The position numbers were made by a program, and so were the translations under genes. Below are positions 1 through 9,540 of a DNA stretch of 64,000 bases, in pieces. Source of the stretch: Solirubrobacter sp963837485 (GTDB lineage: Bacteria > Actinomycetota > Thermoleophilia > Solirubrobacterales > Solirubrobacteraceae). The notes below the pieces were generated by a model. It saw only the letters and a program-made list of their open reading frames with translations, did no database searches and had not been told where the DNA came from. The first letter of the stretch is position 1, and each line of letters opens with the position of its first letter. The stretch is taken from positions 1-64,000 of the forward strand of contig CAWINP010000004.1 in the NCBI GenBank assembly GCA_963837485.1, in the 5' to 3' direction.

Positions 1-2600
1 CGTTGCGAGCATCGAGCTGTCGGTCCGCGAGTGCGCTCGATCCGCTGTCGATGGCGAGAACCTGAGCGCCGCTCGTCCGGAGCGCGGCCGCAAGGCGCTC
101 CAGCGGTCCCCGGGCTCCCGGCTCGCCGGGCGCGAACTCCGCGCGCTCGGGCTCCGAGTCCGCGGAGACGTAGAGGCGGTTCGCGAGGCGGCCCCCGGCT
201 AAGGGCGACGTAGGCCCACTCGCTGCTGATGCCCTGGCCGGCGAGCACGAAGGAGCGATCGACGGTCGCGCCCTGGGCGACGTGGCCGGTGATCGCGTAG
301 CCGTGCAGCAGCGTCGGGTCGCCGTCGCGCGTGACGTCATCGAGGAACGCGCGGTCGAGCCGGACGTCCGCGTCCCCGAGCTTCAGGGTCAGCGCCCGCG
401 CGGCCGGATCGACGCCGATCACACGACCGCGCTGGCCGTTGGCGACCCCGAGGCGGAGATCGTTGCGCTTGATCACCACGGCGTCGCCGACGGCGAAAGC
501 GCCGCCCGACAGCTCGAGCTCGATCCCCCCGAGCTTGCCCGCTGTCGCGGAGGTACGCTCGAGCACGCTCGTTCAGGTCGGCAACGTCGGCACGCCGCTG
601 GGCGATCATCACCGCGTCCTCACCGGGCGCCGAGACCAGCCACTCCCGGACGAGCCGGTCCCGCGTCGCGTGCTCGCTCGGCTCGATCGCCAGCGCTCCA
701 TGCTGCAGATAGAGCTCCAGCGCGGAATCCGCCCCACCGGAGCGGAGATGATCGAGCGCTTCGCGCTCCCACGCGTTGACTTGGCGGATGTTCTCGCCGA
801 GCTCGACGGCCAGCCCGCGGCGCACGAGCCCGACGAACGACCCGCCGGCGCCGATCTCCGGCAGCTGCCGGTGGTCGCCAACGAGCACGAGCTTCCCGTG
901 GGACTGCTCGACGTGCCCGAGCAGCTCCGCGAGCTGGCGGGTCGCGAGCATCCCGGCCTCATCCACGACGAGCACGCAGCGGTCGGGGAGTCGACCGCCG
1001 CCTCGAGATCGTTCAGCAGGGCGGCGACGCTCGTGCTCTGGATGCCGGCGCCTTCGGTCAGCTCGTTGGCCGCGCGCCGCGCCACCGCGACGCCCAGGAC
1101 CGGGTACCCGGCCTCCTGCCACGCCTCGCGAGCGGCGCCGAGCGCGAACGTCTTGCCGGCTCCGGCCTTTCCGGCCACCACCGCGACGCCATCCCCGCCG
1201 AGGCACAGCGTCTCGATACGCGCCGCTGGTCCGGCGAAAGCGTCGGCCGTGCGGCTACGACCGCCTCGACGACGGCAGCGTCCGCCACGCCCGCTCCGGA
1301 TCCAACCGCGGCGACCGCTCGGTCAACGAGCTCACGCTCGAGCGCCAAGTGCTCCGGCGTCGAATAGCGGAGCCGATCCGCGCCCGCAGGAAGCACCCGA
1401 CCGTCGCGCCGGCGAAACGTCTCACCGGCGAGTCGCGTCTCGCCATCCGGGATCAGCGCCACGGCGCGCGTCGCAAGGAATCGTCGCAGGCGCGCTCGAG
1501 CTCGTGCGCGTCAGCTGCGAGCCGCGCGGAAGCGCTTCGCACAGCGCCTGCAGCACCTCGCCGCGGGTGAACGTGGCCGCTTGGCGCGTGAGTCCGTCCG
1601 GACCGGCGAGATGGTCCATTGCCGCCTGCCAGTCCCACGTCTCGAGCACAGGTTCGCCGCCGCGCTCGTCCGACGACCAGATCCCAACTCCCGCTCCCCA
1701 AAGCCAAGCGCCTCCGCCCGAGTGCGCCACTCCCGCGTCAGCCTTCCGCGACAACGTGCGGATCCTTCGCGCGGCGCGTCGCCAGTGCGGCCGCCTCGGC
1801 GGCCCGAGCGCCCGACGTGCCCCGCTCCGCGAGCGCCGCGTCGATCTCGGCCTTCCGCCGGCTGAACGCGCGCGTCACGGTCCGCGGGACACCTGCGACC
1901 TCCGCGATCCCGCGCCGCACGGATCGTCCACTCGACGCCGACCGTGCGCGTGAGCTCGCTCCGCAGCACCGCCTGGTAGAGGAAGCTGGCCGTTCGCGCC
2001 TCCGCGTACAGCCGGCGCCCGTCGAGCGCCGACCACCGGCCGTCGATCCCGCGCCCGAGATTCGCGATCAAGGCATGGGTGTGCAGCTGCGGATCACCCG
2101 CCCGCGAGGTCCGGTGACGGAACGCCGCAGCGACAAAGCCCGACGCCTCCTCGACGATGGCGCCGGCGTGGCCGCGCCGAACCGCCGCGGCCGATCGCTC
2201 GAGGTACCGGATGGCCTCCAGCGCCGCTACATCATGCGCTTTACGTACAAGTTCACGCAGCTGCGGGTCTCCCAGCCCGAACAGCACGCTCACGCTCTTC
2301 GGCGCCGAGAACGTCAGATCGAACCCGGCGACCTTGTGCGGGACTGCTCGAGCCCCGCAACGGGCCCCCGTCGCGCGGGTCCAGCCCGGCCAGCACGTTG
2401 CGAAGCGCCTCGGGCGCGACTTCGCCGCTGAGCCCGAGCTCCCGCGCGTCCGCGCCGATCCACTGTCCCCGAGCCTCGCGAGGCGTCAGGTAGTAGTCCT
2501 CGATCCCCTCGCCCACGCTCTGCGCCACGTCGACGCGCGCCTCCGCCTGGTCGAGGTAGTACTTGGCCTGGCCGGCCGCCAGCTTGCCGATCGAGAGCAC
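1..2600 (-). pseudogene. MobF-type conjugative relaxase-helicase (TraA/TrwC-like), frameshifted and cut by the left edge
   Basis: This would nick and unwind plasmid or ICE DNA for conjugation. Starting from GTG at 2600, the N-terminus reads LSIGKLAAGQAKYYLDQAEA, the usual relaxase start with the catalytic tyrosine pair. About 180 residues on comes the HUH metal motif (DPQLHTHALIAN). The helicase half has Walker A GKAGAGKT near 1150 and, near 200-330, HGYAITGHVAQGAT...EWAYVALSRG, the last superfamily-1 helicase motif. The segments lie in different frames, with shifts near 2290, 1750, 1450, 1200 and 330, so no single frame is open. The family is normally 900-1500 residues; about 860 are represented here. 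It is most likely a decayed element gene, although assembly indels could account for part of the damage. Confidence 0.85.
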
Positions 2601-2851
2601 GGATGTGGGCCTCTGATCGTTAAGCCGACGAGCGAGGCCCGCCGGCAGGCGGATTCGCCAAAGTGGCGCGCCGCCACTCGTCGCGCCGACCGGCGTCGTA
2701 CGCCGGTCAGGAGCCAGCCGTCACGACGGCGCCGCCCCGCACCCTCCGGTGCAGGGGTGTGCAGCTTGGACGATCGCAACGTTGTCGACCGTTTCAGAGT
2801 CGGAAGCCGCGTCCTCGGGCGGGACGATTCTCCAACCAAGCGTGACCGTAA

Positions 2852-4397
2852 GATCACGCGATCCTCCTCGAACCAAGCCTCCTTGAGCGTCTCGACTTCG
2901 CTGGCGCCATCGACAAGACCTCGCCAGCGCGTGGCGAGTTCTTCCCATCTGGCTACGAGGCCGAAGCCGCCGTCCTCAATTCGAAAGTCGTTGCGGAACG
3001 GCTCCGATCACGTCTTCACGCCGGCATGGTGCTCAGCGAGCCGCAGATCGTTTGGGTGCCGAGGCGCGGCAGCGAAGCCGGCCGGTGCCGGATGTGTCCT
3101 TCACCGAGCGCGTCGTGCTCGAGGCTCTGGTGTCGCAATTGGGGGACGAGCTGCGGCCTCTTCAAGGTGCGCTGCAGCTGACATCGCTTCGTGATCCGCA
3201 GGAGGGAGATCGAGCGGCGTTCGAGAAGCGCCCCCTTGAACAACCCGGAGACGTGGTGGTCATAGCCGACGTCGCATCGTTCTACGAGTACGTGGATCAC
3301 GACGTTTTGGAGCAGGACGTAGTCGAGCTCACTGGTGATGTCGAACTGGCTCTGGCTCTCCGCGAGTCCCTGCGGGATCTTATGGGGCGCGACATCGGGA
3401 TTCCTCAAGGTCCACGAGCGTCTGACCTGATCGCCGATCTCTATCTCAGCGGCACGGATCGTGTCGTCCAGCGAGCTGGGCTGGATCTGCAGCGCTTCAA
3501 TGATGACTTTCTCTTCGCCGCGGCAGATCGGAGTGACGCCGAACGGCAACTCGTTCGCTTGGAGGCATCTCTACGCGGCCGTGGCCTGCTTCTGAATCAC
3601 GCCAAGACCCGCGTGGTAGAGAAGGGGCAGTACCAGGCCTGGCTAACAGCCCTCGACGAGCGACTCCAAGGAGCAGCACTGACCGTCGCGAGCATGAACT
3701 TCTACGGCTTCGATCCCGATGAATTCGCGGAGGTAGATCTCGGAGAATTGAGCCGCGAAGCCGTCGAGCTGGCGTTTGCGAGGCTTGACGACAGGAACCG
3801 GACCCGTACAGCATCAATCATCGGCTCATCGAGCGTGCCCTCCCGTTGCTCGCCGCCGGCGAATCGCCCGCTCCGCTCGACCGGCTGGCTGCGCTTGCGC
3901 TGGAGTGGGGTGCGCACGCACGAAACCTGTCGCTTTACCTGCGCGCACTCGTCGCGACAGAACACGAAACCGAGATGATCGCCGCTGTGTCCGAGACGCT
4001 CACGACTCAGCGGCGCCGTCTCTCACCCTGGGTCCAAGGCTGGCTGACCGACGCGCTTGCCCATTCTGTCGCCGAGATCCGCGGCCCAGGCGTCGAATGG
4101 CTACGGCACGCGCTCATGGCTGAAGATTCGCCGTGGTTCCTGAGAGGGCGTGCGGCCGTTGCTCTCGCGCTTCGCGGCGAGATCGTGGATCAGTCCGAAC
4201 TGGATGAGCTGTTCAGCCGTGCACCCGGAAGTGCGCGTGCCGATTTCGTCGCCGCCGTGGCCTTGGCGGCGCCGGACTGGTCGGCCGCGTTCATTGGCAG
4301 CCTGGCCGCTGACCCGATCCTTTCCTGCGTCCCCGACATCGTTGCGAGGCCCGCGGACCCTGGCGACGCGGTCGATGACGACTTCCCGCCATTCTGA
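2852..4397 (+). pseudogene. Reverse transcriptase of the defence-associated (UG/DRT-like) type, two frameshifts
   Basis: The palm motifs are clear: motif A VVVIADVASFYEYVDHDVL, motif B IPQGPRASDLIADLYL, motif C RFNDDFLF (the Asp-Asp pair kept, Phe-Asn where Tyr-x is usual) and motif D GLLLNHAKTRVV. The ~190 residues after the palm are helical and HEAT-like with no other catalytic motif, as in the Abi/unknown-group reverse transcriptases linked to phage defence; there is no maturase domain. One frame runs from about 2852 (EAEAAVLNSKVVAERL) to 3085, a second to about 3797 and a third to the stop at 4397. Each switch fits a one-base indel. I see no convincing start: the only ATG in the first frame, at 3026, is internal by homology. 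The stop overlaps the ATG of the HEPN gene, so the two are coupled. Identification is firm; whether it is functional is unclear. Confidence 0.8.
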
Positions 4398-4957
4398 TGA
4401 GCGTCATCACTTTGGAAGCAGAGACCGCCTTGCGACGACTCGGAGCGCTAGAGGCGTATTTCAGCACTGCCGAGACCAGAACGATGTACCCGCGCGCAAG
4501 GCTTCGTCGGACAAGCGCGACGCGCGCCGCCGCCGCAAGTCGCGTTCCCGCCGGACACTCACGAACTCTTCAAGAGGTCGTCCTTGTGCGGGCGGTTTCA
4601 GTTGTCGAGGCCTTTGTATTTGACGTCACGGAGAGCCTTCTCCGCGAAGAAGAATCGGCGATCAAGGCGAGGCCCCGCGGACGCGCACTCGTCGACTACC
4701 TCGTTGACGAGCGTTGGAGCGCCCTCGAGAGTGCAGGTGCTTGGGGCAGGCTGCTCGACTTCAGCAAGTCCGGACTTGGCGTAAACCCGAAGGAGTTCCG
4801 TGAGTGGCAGCAACTTGATTTGCTTCGCGAAACTCGGCACGCGATCGTCCATCGGGTCGGAGAGGTCACGTCCAAGTACCTCAAGGCCGCAGAAAAAGCC
4901 GGGCGCCTGAAAGAGCTGGGACTCGAGCCGTCGAAGGTCGCCGGTCTGTGCCTTTGA
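4397..4957 (+). CDS. HEPN-domain protein, probable RNase partner of the reverse transcriptase
   Basis: This 186-residue helical protein carries RETRHAIVHRVGEV near residue 150, which contains the Rx4H motif (R-HAIV-H) of HEPN ribonucleases. The arrangement, a central helix VVLVRAVSVVEAFVFD and a late RH..VH helix, resembles the RiboL-PSP/MAE_28990 HEPN group. Its ATG overlaps the stop of the upstream reverse transcriptase (TGATG), the usual sign of translational coupling. HEPN proteins commonly act as toxins or effectors in phage defence, and some Abi reverse transcriptases carry a fused HEPN domain. Here it is a separate chain, so I infer an effector held in check or triggered by the reverse transcriptase. 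The gene is intact and followed by a long gene-poor stretch, so the module ends here. Confidence 0.75.
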   Translation: MSVITLEAETALRRLGALEAYFSTAETRTMYPRARLRRTSATRAAAASRVPAGHSRTLQEVVLVRAVSVVEAFVFDVTESLLREEESAIKARPRGRALVDYLVDERWSALESAGAWGRLLDFSKSGLGVNPKEFREWQQLDLLRETRHAIVHRVGEVTSKYLKAAEKAGRLKELGLEPSKVAGLCL

Positions 4958-5810
4958 CCGGGACGGACGCGAAGCGGCACATCGGGCTCTGCCGCCGATT
5001 CGTCGTCTGGTACGACGCCGTCATACTCGCTGCCCGGCGCGCGCCAGTCGTGCCGTGACGGGGCCGCCGCACCGCGATCGCTTCTTCAAGTTCAAGCGCA
5101 AGCGAGTGCAGCTCACGGTGTCGGCCACCGTGTACGAGATGCCGTGACGCGCGGCGCGGAGCGAGCCGCCCGCCGCCGGAACGGCATCGTTGAGCGCATC
5201 GCGCCTGCGCGATCACACACCGAGAGCTAGCGATAGCGCCATCTCGCTCCGCGTGAGTGCGTCGGAGGCAGGGACGCGCTCGTCAAGACTGCGACCGCCA
5301 TCGCCCGAGCCGTACATTCGCTTCAGCTGCCCGCTCCGGTTGCTCCGGTGCGGGGTCTCACTGCGGCCACTACTGCGCCTCCTCAGCCGGTTCTCGCGTC
5401 GCAGGGCAGCCAGGCTGCGAGGGTCAGGTCGTACGGCTTCCCGACGCGACGACGAACGCGTGCACGGGCCTCAGGACGTCGGCCGGCACGAGCCCGTCTC
5501 GGGCGATTCCAGTTGTTCCCCCCATCTCGGAAAGGAAGTCGCCGACGTCGACGAGCTGCCGGTCGTCTGGCACCCGATCACCTGGTCAGAGACCGCCCGC
5601 GACTACGAGCAGCGTCTGCTCGCGACTTCGGCGACCTGCACGACGGCCGGCACCCGTTCGCCAACCTCACCGGCTGAGCGCCGGAGACCTCGCGGTCGGA
5701 CCTCCGAGTGCCAACGCGCCAGCTCGGCGCGGGACTAGAGACGCCGAGCGCTCTGGGACACTGAGAAGCTGGACCTGCCGGCTTCCGCCCGAGCAGGAGG
5801 CCACGGCCAC
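4958..5810 (+). other. Gene-poor stretch with coding debris
   Basis: No convincing intact gene lies here. A 30-codon frame at 5055-5147 (GTG start, ending SATVYEMP) could be a leftover 3' end. Between about 5520 and 5677 two frames joined by one indel give VDELPVVWHPITWSETARD, then DFGDLHDGRHPFANLTG and a stop, which looks like the tail of a real but unrecognised protein. Near 5706 the sequence gccaacgcgccagc occurs, which returns at 11634 and 13918. I see no promoter, tRNA or transposase. Confidence 0.4.
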
Positions 5811-6945
5811 GATGAGTTTCGACAACACGATCGACAACCGCTACCGCCCGGACCGGGAAAGCAGCCGCCTGCGCGTGCACGACGAGGAACGCGAGGCCAA
5901 CGAGCCGCCCGTGATCTATAGCCGTGAGCTGAGCTTCGTGCCCGCTCGGCGTCCCGGCTTCGCCGGCCACGACGCGCAGACGCAGGCGCTGATCGAGCGC
6001 TATGCGCGCCTGGAGCGAATGCCGCACGGCGAGCGCCTGAGCCCGAAGCTTGAGGACTGGCGCTTCATGGACGCGATGAAGAGCCCGGAGGAGAAGCAGC
6101 GCTACCTCGAGCCAATGATCGAGGCCGTCCGCCGCGACCTGGTCGCCCACGAGAATGCGAGCTGGTCTTCCTGCTGCTGGTCTTCGAGCCGGTCCGCCGC
6201 GCGGTCAGCCGCGCGTTCGTGGAAGCGCGCTCCGGGCTGGACGCGCCGGTCACCGACATCAACTGGGGCAACCGCGCCGAGGCGCGCCTGCTGCAAGAGA
6301 TCGACGCGCCAGGACCTCTATGACGTCACCCGCGCGGGCGCGATCGAAGCCATCTTCCGCTACCCGTCGACCCGCCCCGAAACGGCTGTTCCCGTGGGTG
6401 CGCGAGACGATCGCGCACCGCACGCTCGATCACCTGCGCGGCGAGCTGCGCGCAGATCCAGACCCGCTGCCCCAACCCCGCCGAGGCCGAGGCGCTGCAG
6501 GCCGCGCTGGCCGGGTTCGAGCAGGCCGAACCGCCGCCGATGCGCGACCGCGCCGGGATGCGCGAATGGCGCGCCCGGGTCCAGATGCGCGACATCTACG
6601 AGATCGTCGACGAGTACTTCGAGGAGAGCGCCGTCGCCAACGTCTGCCGGCTCGGCGATGGGCCGCCTGCCGGCCGGCCAACGCGCCGTCATCGACGGCG
6701 TACTACTTCCAGCAGGCCACGTACCGCGGAACTGGCCGCCCGCCGCGGCATCAGCGAGAGCACGATCTACAACACCAAACGTCAGGCCCAGGCGCGCCTC
6801 GGAGCCGACGACTGCTTCTTCTTCGGGCTCTACAGGCTCGGCATCGTCCGCGACCGCGCGCGAGGCCCGCGCGCTGGCCGAGCGCTACCCGGACGGCCGG
6901 CTGCCCGACGGCCGGCGCATCGTCCATATCGACCTTGCCGCCTGA
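5811..6945 (+). pseudogene. Sigma-70-like factor with region-4 helix-turn-helix, frameshifted
   Basis: It starts at ATG 5811 (MSFDNTIDNRYRPDRES). After ~110 residues the frame changes at about 6158, and again near 6305, 6375, 6455, 6655, 6725 and 6865. Joining the pieces gives an N-terminal tail, a helical section with ARSGLDAPVTDINWGNRAEA, then LYDVTRAGAIEAIFRYPSTR and RLFPWVRETIAHRTLDHLRG. Near the end is LPAGQRAVIDAYYFQQATYR followed by ELAARRGISESTIYNTKRQA, a typical sigma region-4/LuxR-type helix-turn-helix. The C-terminus is RYPDGRLPDGRRIVHIDLAA. This suggests a specialised transcription factor of the mobile element. At least six indels in 1.1 kb argue for decay, though very poor local base accuracy could mimic it. 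Confidence 0.55.
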
Positions 6946-7875
6946 GGCCCGCTCATGGACCTTACGCTGCTCGAACACGCGATCAGCATCGCCGGCCGCG
7001 CCGTCGCGCTGATCGCCGCGACCCTGGCGCTCGTCGACCGCCGCCACCAGCGCCGCCACCGGCGAAGGCGGCGTTCCCGGCCGGCGCCCTCGAGCGCGAG
7101 CGGCAGCTCGTCGATGAAGCGCTCGCGGATCGCGTCGAAGAGCGGGTCGCAGGTGGCGGGCGTGTACTCCGGCGAGCGCGCCAGGCAGATCAGGTCGAAC
7201 GGCGCCGGCGCCGTGTACTGCGGCCACGGAATCGCCCGGAACGGCACAGCGGGTTCGAGGTGGACGGGCTCGACGCTGTGACGCCCGAACGCGTGGTCCT
7301 GCATCTGCTGCTGGGTCATGCGCGGCGAGCTGGATGTGGTCGGCGTCGATCGCGGAAGCCCTCCATGACCATCGGGGTTGATGTCGCCGGGGCCGTGGCC
7401 GTCGCGGTCGGTGTCGTGGTTGTAGATGTAGTCGAGCCCGGACAGCCAACGGCAGCCGATGGCGAAGACCAGGTAGTTGCCGTCCTTCAGGTGCTCGCCC
7501 GGGTCGCGGCGCTCCTCGGGCGGGCGGAACAGCAGCTCGCGTCATCAGGTGCATGTAGCCGGTGCCGCCGACGTCGAGGTCGGCGTGCGCGTCGACGTGC
7601 GTGACGTGGAACGGCGCGCGCAGGGTCCCGGCGTCGATCGCTTCGCGCCAGCGCGCGAACAGCTCGCCGTGATGCTCGACCACGAACCCGGGCAGCCGGC
7701 CGGTCAGGCCGCAGGCGGTCTGCAGGAAGTCGAGCGCGTCCTCGCGACGACCAGGCGGGGAACTCGTCGGGGTCCGGGCGCCCGTCCTCGCGGGTCGCGG
7801 CGGTGCGCGACGCCGTGCACGAAGAAGTCCAGGTCGATGTCGAGCATGCGTTGCACGCGGTCGGACGGCATTCAC
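6885..7875 (-). pseudogene. UPF0489-like protein, frameshifted
   Basis: From a start near 7875 the chain includes DALDFLQTACGLTGRLPGFV, then HVTHVDAHADLDVGGTGYMH, which matches the metal-ligand-like H-x-D-x-H block of UPF0489 (C5orf22) proteins, a family related to arginase-fold hydrolases. After a shift near 7560 the other frames give DYIYNHDTDRDGHGPGDINP and, from about 7330, HAFGRHSVEPVHLEPAVPFR and FDLICLARSPEYTPATCDPL. The end is uncertain: the last frame stays open to 6885 but its composition after about 7090 looks non-coding. The biochemical role of the family is unknown. The gene converges on the sigma-like gene. Confidence 0.5.
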
Positions 7876-7887
7876 AGACGCTCCGGG

Positions 7888-8749
7888 CTAGGCCGCGCGT
7901 CGTTGGTCTCGCCCGCGTGGCGGACGGCGCCGGCGCGCGGTCTTGCGGGCCGGGAAGTGGAGCGAGTCGATCGTCACCGAGGCCTCAGGCGTGGGCTTGC
8001 GGGCGAGCACGATGTCGAAGCGACCGCCGACCCGCACGCGCGCGTACTCGCCGGGGCGGGGCGGCTGCTCGCGCAGCAGATGCCCGCGGAGGCGGACCTC
8101 CTCGCGCAGCCGGCCGAGCGCCTGCGCGCGCGGGCCGCCTCCGAGCTGCTGCTGGTAGGCGCGCAGGCAACGGTCGCTGAAGTAGACGTCATCCATGAGC
8201 TCATCGAGCTCGCGGCGCGGAGCGATCGGCCGCAACCGCTCGGCGGCCTCGGCCGCGTGATCGACCCACGCCGGCCGCGGCTGGTCGCTCGCCGTGCGTT
8301 CGCGCCGCAGGCGTGGACGCACGGGATCCGGGGCGCACCTGCAGCGCGTCCAGCGCGACGGTCTGGCGCTCGGGGCGCTCGAAGATGACTGTGCTGACCG
8401 TCGCGGTCGAGCTCGTCTCGTCGATCGCATCCACCGTCCAGATCAGCTCGCCGGTGTTGGGCAGTGTGACCGAGTCACGGACCCGCGCCGGGCGCGAGAG
8501 CGCGACCACGACGTCGCTATGGCGCGGGCGTGACACCGTCCGCTTGGGTGCCAGCGAGCGGTGCCACGGCGCGCCGACCCGCCGGCTGGGGATGTCTGTC
8601 TCGCGGCCCTTTGATACCCCGGTCTCGAAGCGCACCAGCACCCGGGCCTGGGCGCGCAGCTCGTCCGACGTGTCCAGTAGCGTGACCTTGATCGACGGGT
8701 CGCCGGCCAGAACGTAGGCCTCACCCGGGATCATGTCCTGCCAGCGCAT
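7888..8749 (-). pseudogene. Unrecognised protein of ~280 residues, one frameshift
   Basis: I do not recognise the family. It starts at ATG 8749 with MRWQDMIPGEAYVLAGDPSI and has a mixed beta/alpha first half rich in hydrophobic-charged alternation (VLVRFETGVSKGRETDIPSR, VSTVIFERPERQTVALDALQ). Near 8320 the reading frame shifts and continues as AAEAAERLRPIAPRRELDEL, YFSDRCLRAYQQQLGG and a long basic helix, ending near 7888 with a lysine/arginine-rich tail. No signal peptide, membrane segment or metal motif is visible. It lies head-to-tail with the UPF0489-like gene (12 bp apart), so the two were probably one operon of the mobile element. Confidence 0.45.
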
Positions 8750-9015
8750 ACGCTCTCAACGGTACGGGTGCGGTCGGACGCGTCGCGCCCGTTGCCGCCG
8801 CCGCGGGCCCTGGCGTGTCTGGCAGTCGACGATTCGGTCTGCCCTTCAGCAGCTCGCAGGTCCGGGTTCACGTCGCAAAGGACTTCTGGAGCGCTGCCGG
8901 CTATGCGACGACAGGTGCGAATGCTGGCGTCCGCAGCGCGATGGCACTACCGGATGACGCGTTTCACGCGCGATACCTGAAGCCGGTTCGCGCTGCGGCC
9001 ATGTTGCTCAACAAT

Positions 9016-9358
9016 GGATCATGATGGTCCGAGGTTTCGGCTTTTACCTGCAAATGTCCTGGTTTTGAGACCTCGCAGAACCGCAAGACACTGCGCTCGA
9101 CCTAGCCGCGATCGCCGACCGCCATGGGCTCGGCGTGCTGCATTACGACCACGACTACGACCTGATCGCCGAGAAGACCGATCTCAACCTCGGTAGTGTC
9201 CTGGCTCGCGCCTGCCGGAAACCTGTGAGACCACCGGGTCGAAAGCACAAACCTCGACTGCTCGGTGCGCGTTCCGCATGCCATTCTGTCCCCCGTAGAA
9301 CGGCCCAAAACAGGCTGATATGCAGGCAAAAGCCGAAACACTGGGAGCATCATAATCC
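9016..9358. mobile_element. ~340-bp element bounded by long imperfect inverted repeats (IS remnant or MITE-like)
   Basis: Reading inwards, the left end (9016-9075) and the reverse complement of the right end (9298-9358) align over about 55 bases: GGAT(c/t)ATGATG(g/c)TCC at the tip, then TTTCGGCTTTT(a/g)CCTGCA with one mismatch, then a shared CCTG..TTTTG stretch. There is no transposase inside, only a PIN-toxin 3' fragment and ~70 bp of unassigned sequence. The right tip abuts the tRNA 3' fragment. I see no target-site duplication. It may be a deletion derivative of an insertion sequence or a non-autonomous element. I do not assign an IS family. Confidence 0.65.
9096..9228 (+). pseudogene. PIN-domain toxin, 3' fragment
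   Basis: The fragment reads AAIADRHGLGVLHYDHDYDL followed by IAEKTDLNLGSV. After one inserted base near 9201 it ends in WLAPAGNL and a stop at 9226-9228. The intact PIN toxin ending at 34382 finishes AAIADRHGLGVLHYDRDYDL, IAAKTGLDFQSV, WLAPAGELS, so the two are close homologues. The N-terminal two thirds, including the first catalytic acidic residues, is missing. It sits inside the inverted-repeat element. Confidence 0.75.
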
Positions 9359-9390
9359 GCGTGTCGGGGGTTCGAGTCCCTCCTCCGGCA
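9359..9390 (+). other. tRNA 3'-end fragment, probable attachment site
   Basis: These bases form a T arm (five G, then TTCGAGT, then CCCTC) followed by CTCCGGC and A, the 3' acceptor strand and discriminator of a tRNA. No matching 5' half is upstream, because the inverted-repeat element ends immediately before it. A tyrosine recombinase begins ~150 bp downstream, so this is best read as an att junction left by integration into a tRNA gene. The tRNA identity cannot be fixed from this part; the preceding GCGTGTC could be variable-arm sequence. Confidence 0.7.
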
Positions 9391-9540
9391 TCTCTCTCGT
9401 AGCCCCGATTTCCCGATCTAGCAGGGGAATCGCGTCAAGTTCGCCTCTTAGCTCCGAACCTCAGCCGACCTCGGCAGGCCCCTGTTTCGCGGCAGTTGTG
9501 TCCACCCGCGTGTCCACCCAAATGGGTACATTTGCGGGGA

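Noticed and set aside
331..1953. Long plus-strand frames opposite the relaxase
   Set aside because: They mirror the minus-strand relaxase in a G+C-rich sequence; relaxase and helicase motifs are on the minus strand.
6955..7281. Small plus-strand gene (DLTLLEHAISIAGRAVALIA start)
   Set aside because: The first 30 residues look like a membrane segment, but the rest turns into Arg/Ser repeats antisense to the UPF0489-like gene. I could not support it.
8815..9024. 69-codon plus-strand frame
   Set aside because: No ribosome site and no recognisable pattern; it runs into the inverted-repeat tip. I left 8750-9015 as unassigned.
9341..9390. Anticodon-arm-like CATAA before the tRNA 3' fragment
   Set aside because: Those bases belong to the tip of the right inverted repeat (9298-9358), and the 5' strand does not pair. 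Only the T arm and acceptor strand are tRNA-derived.
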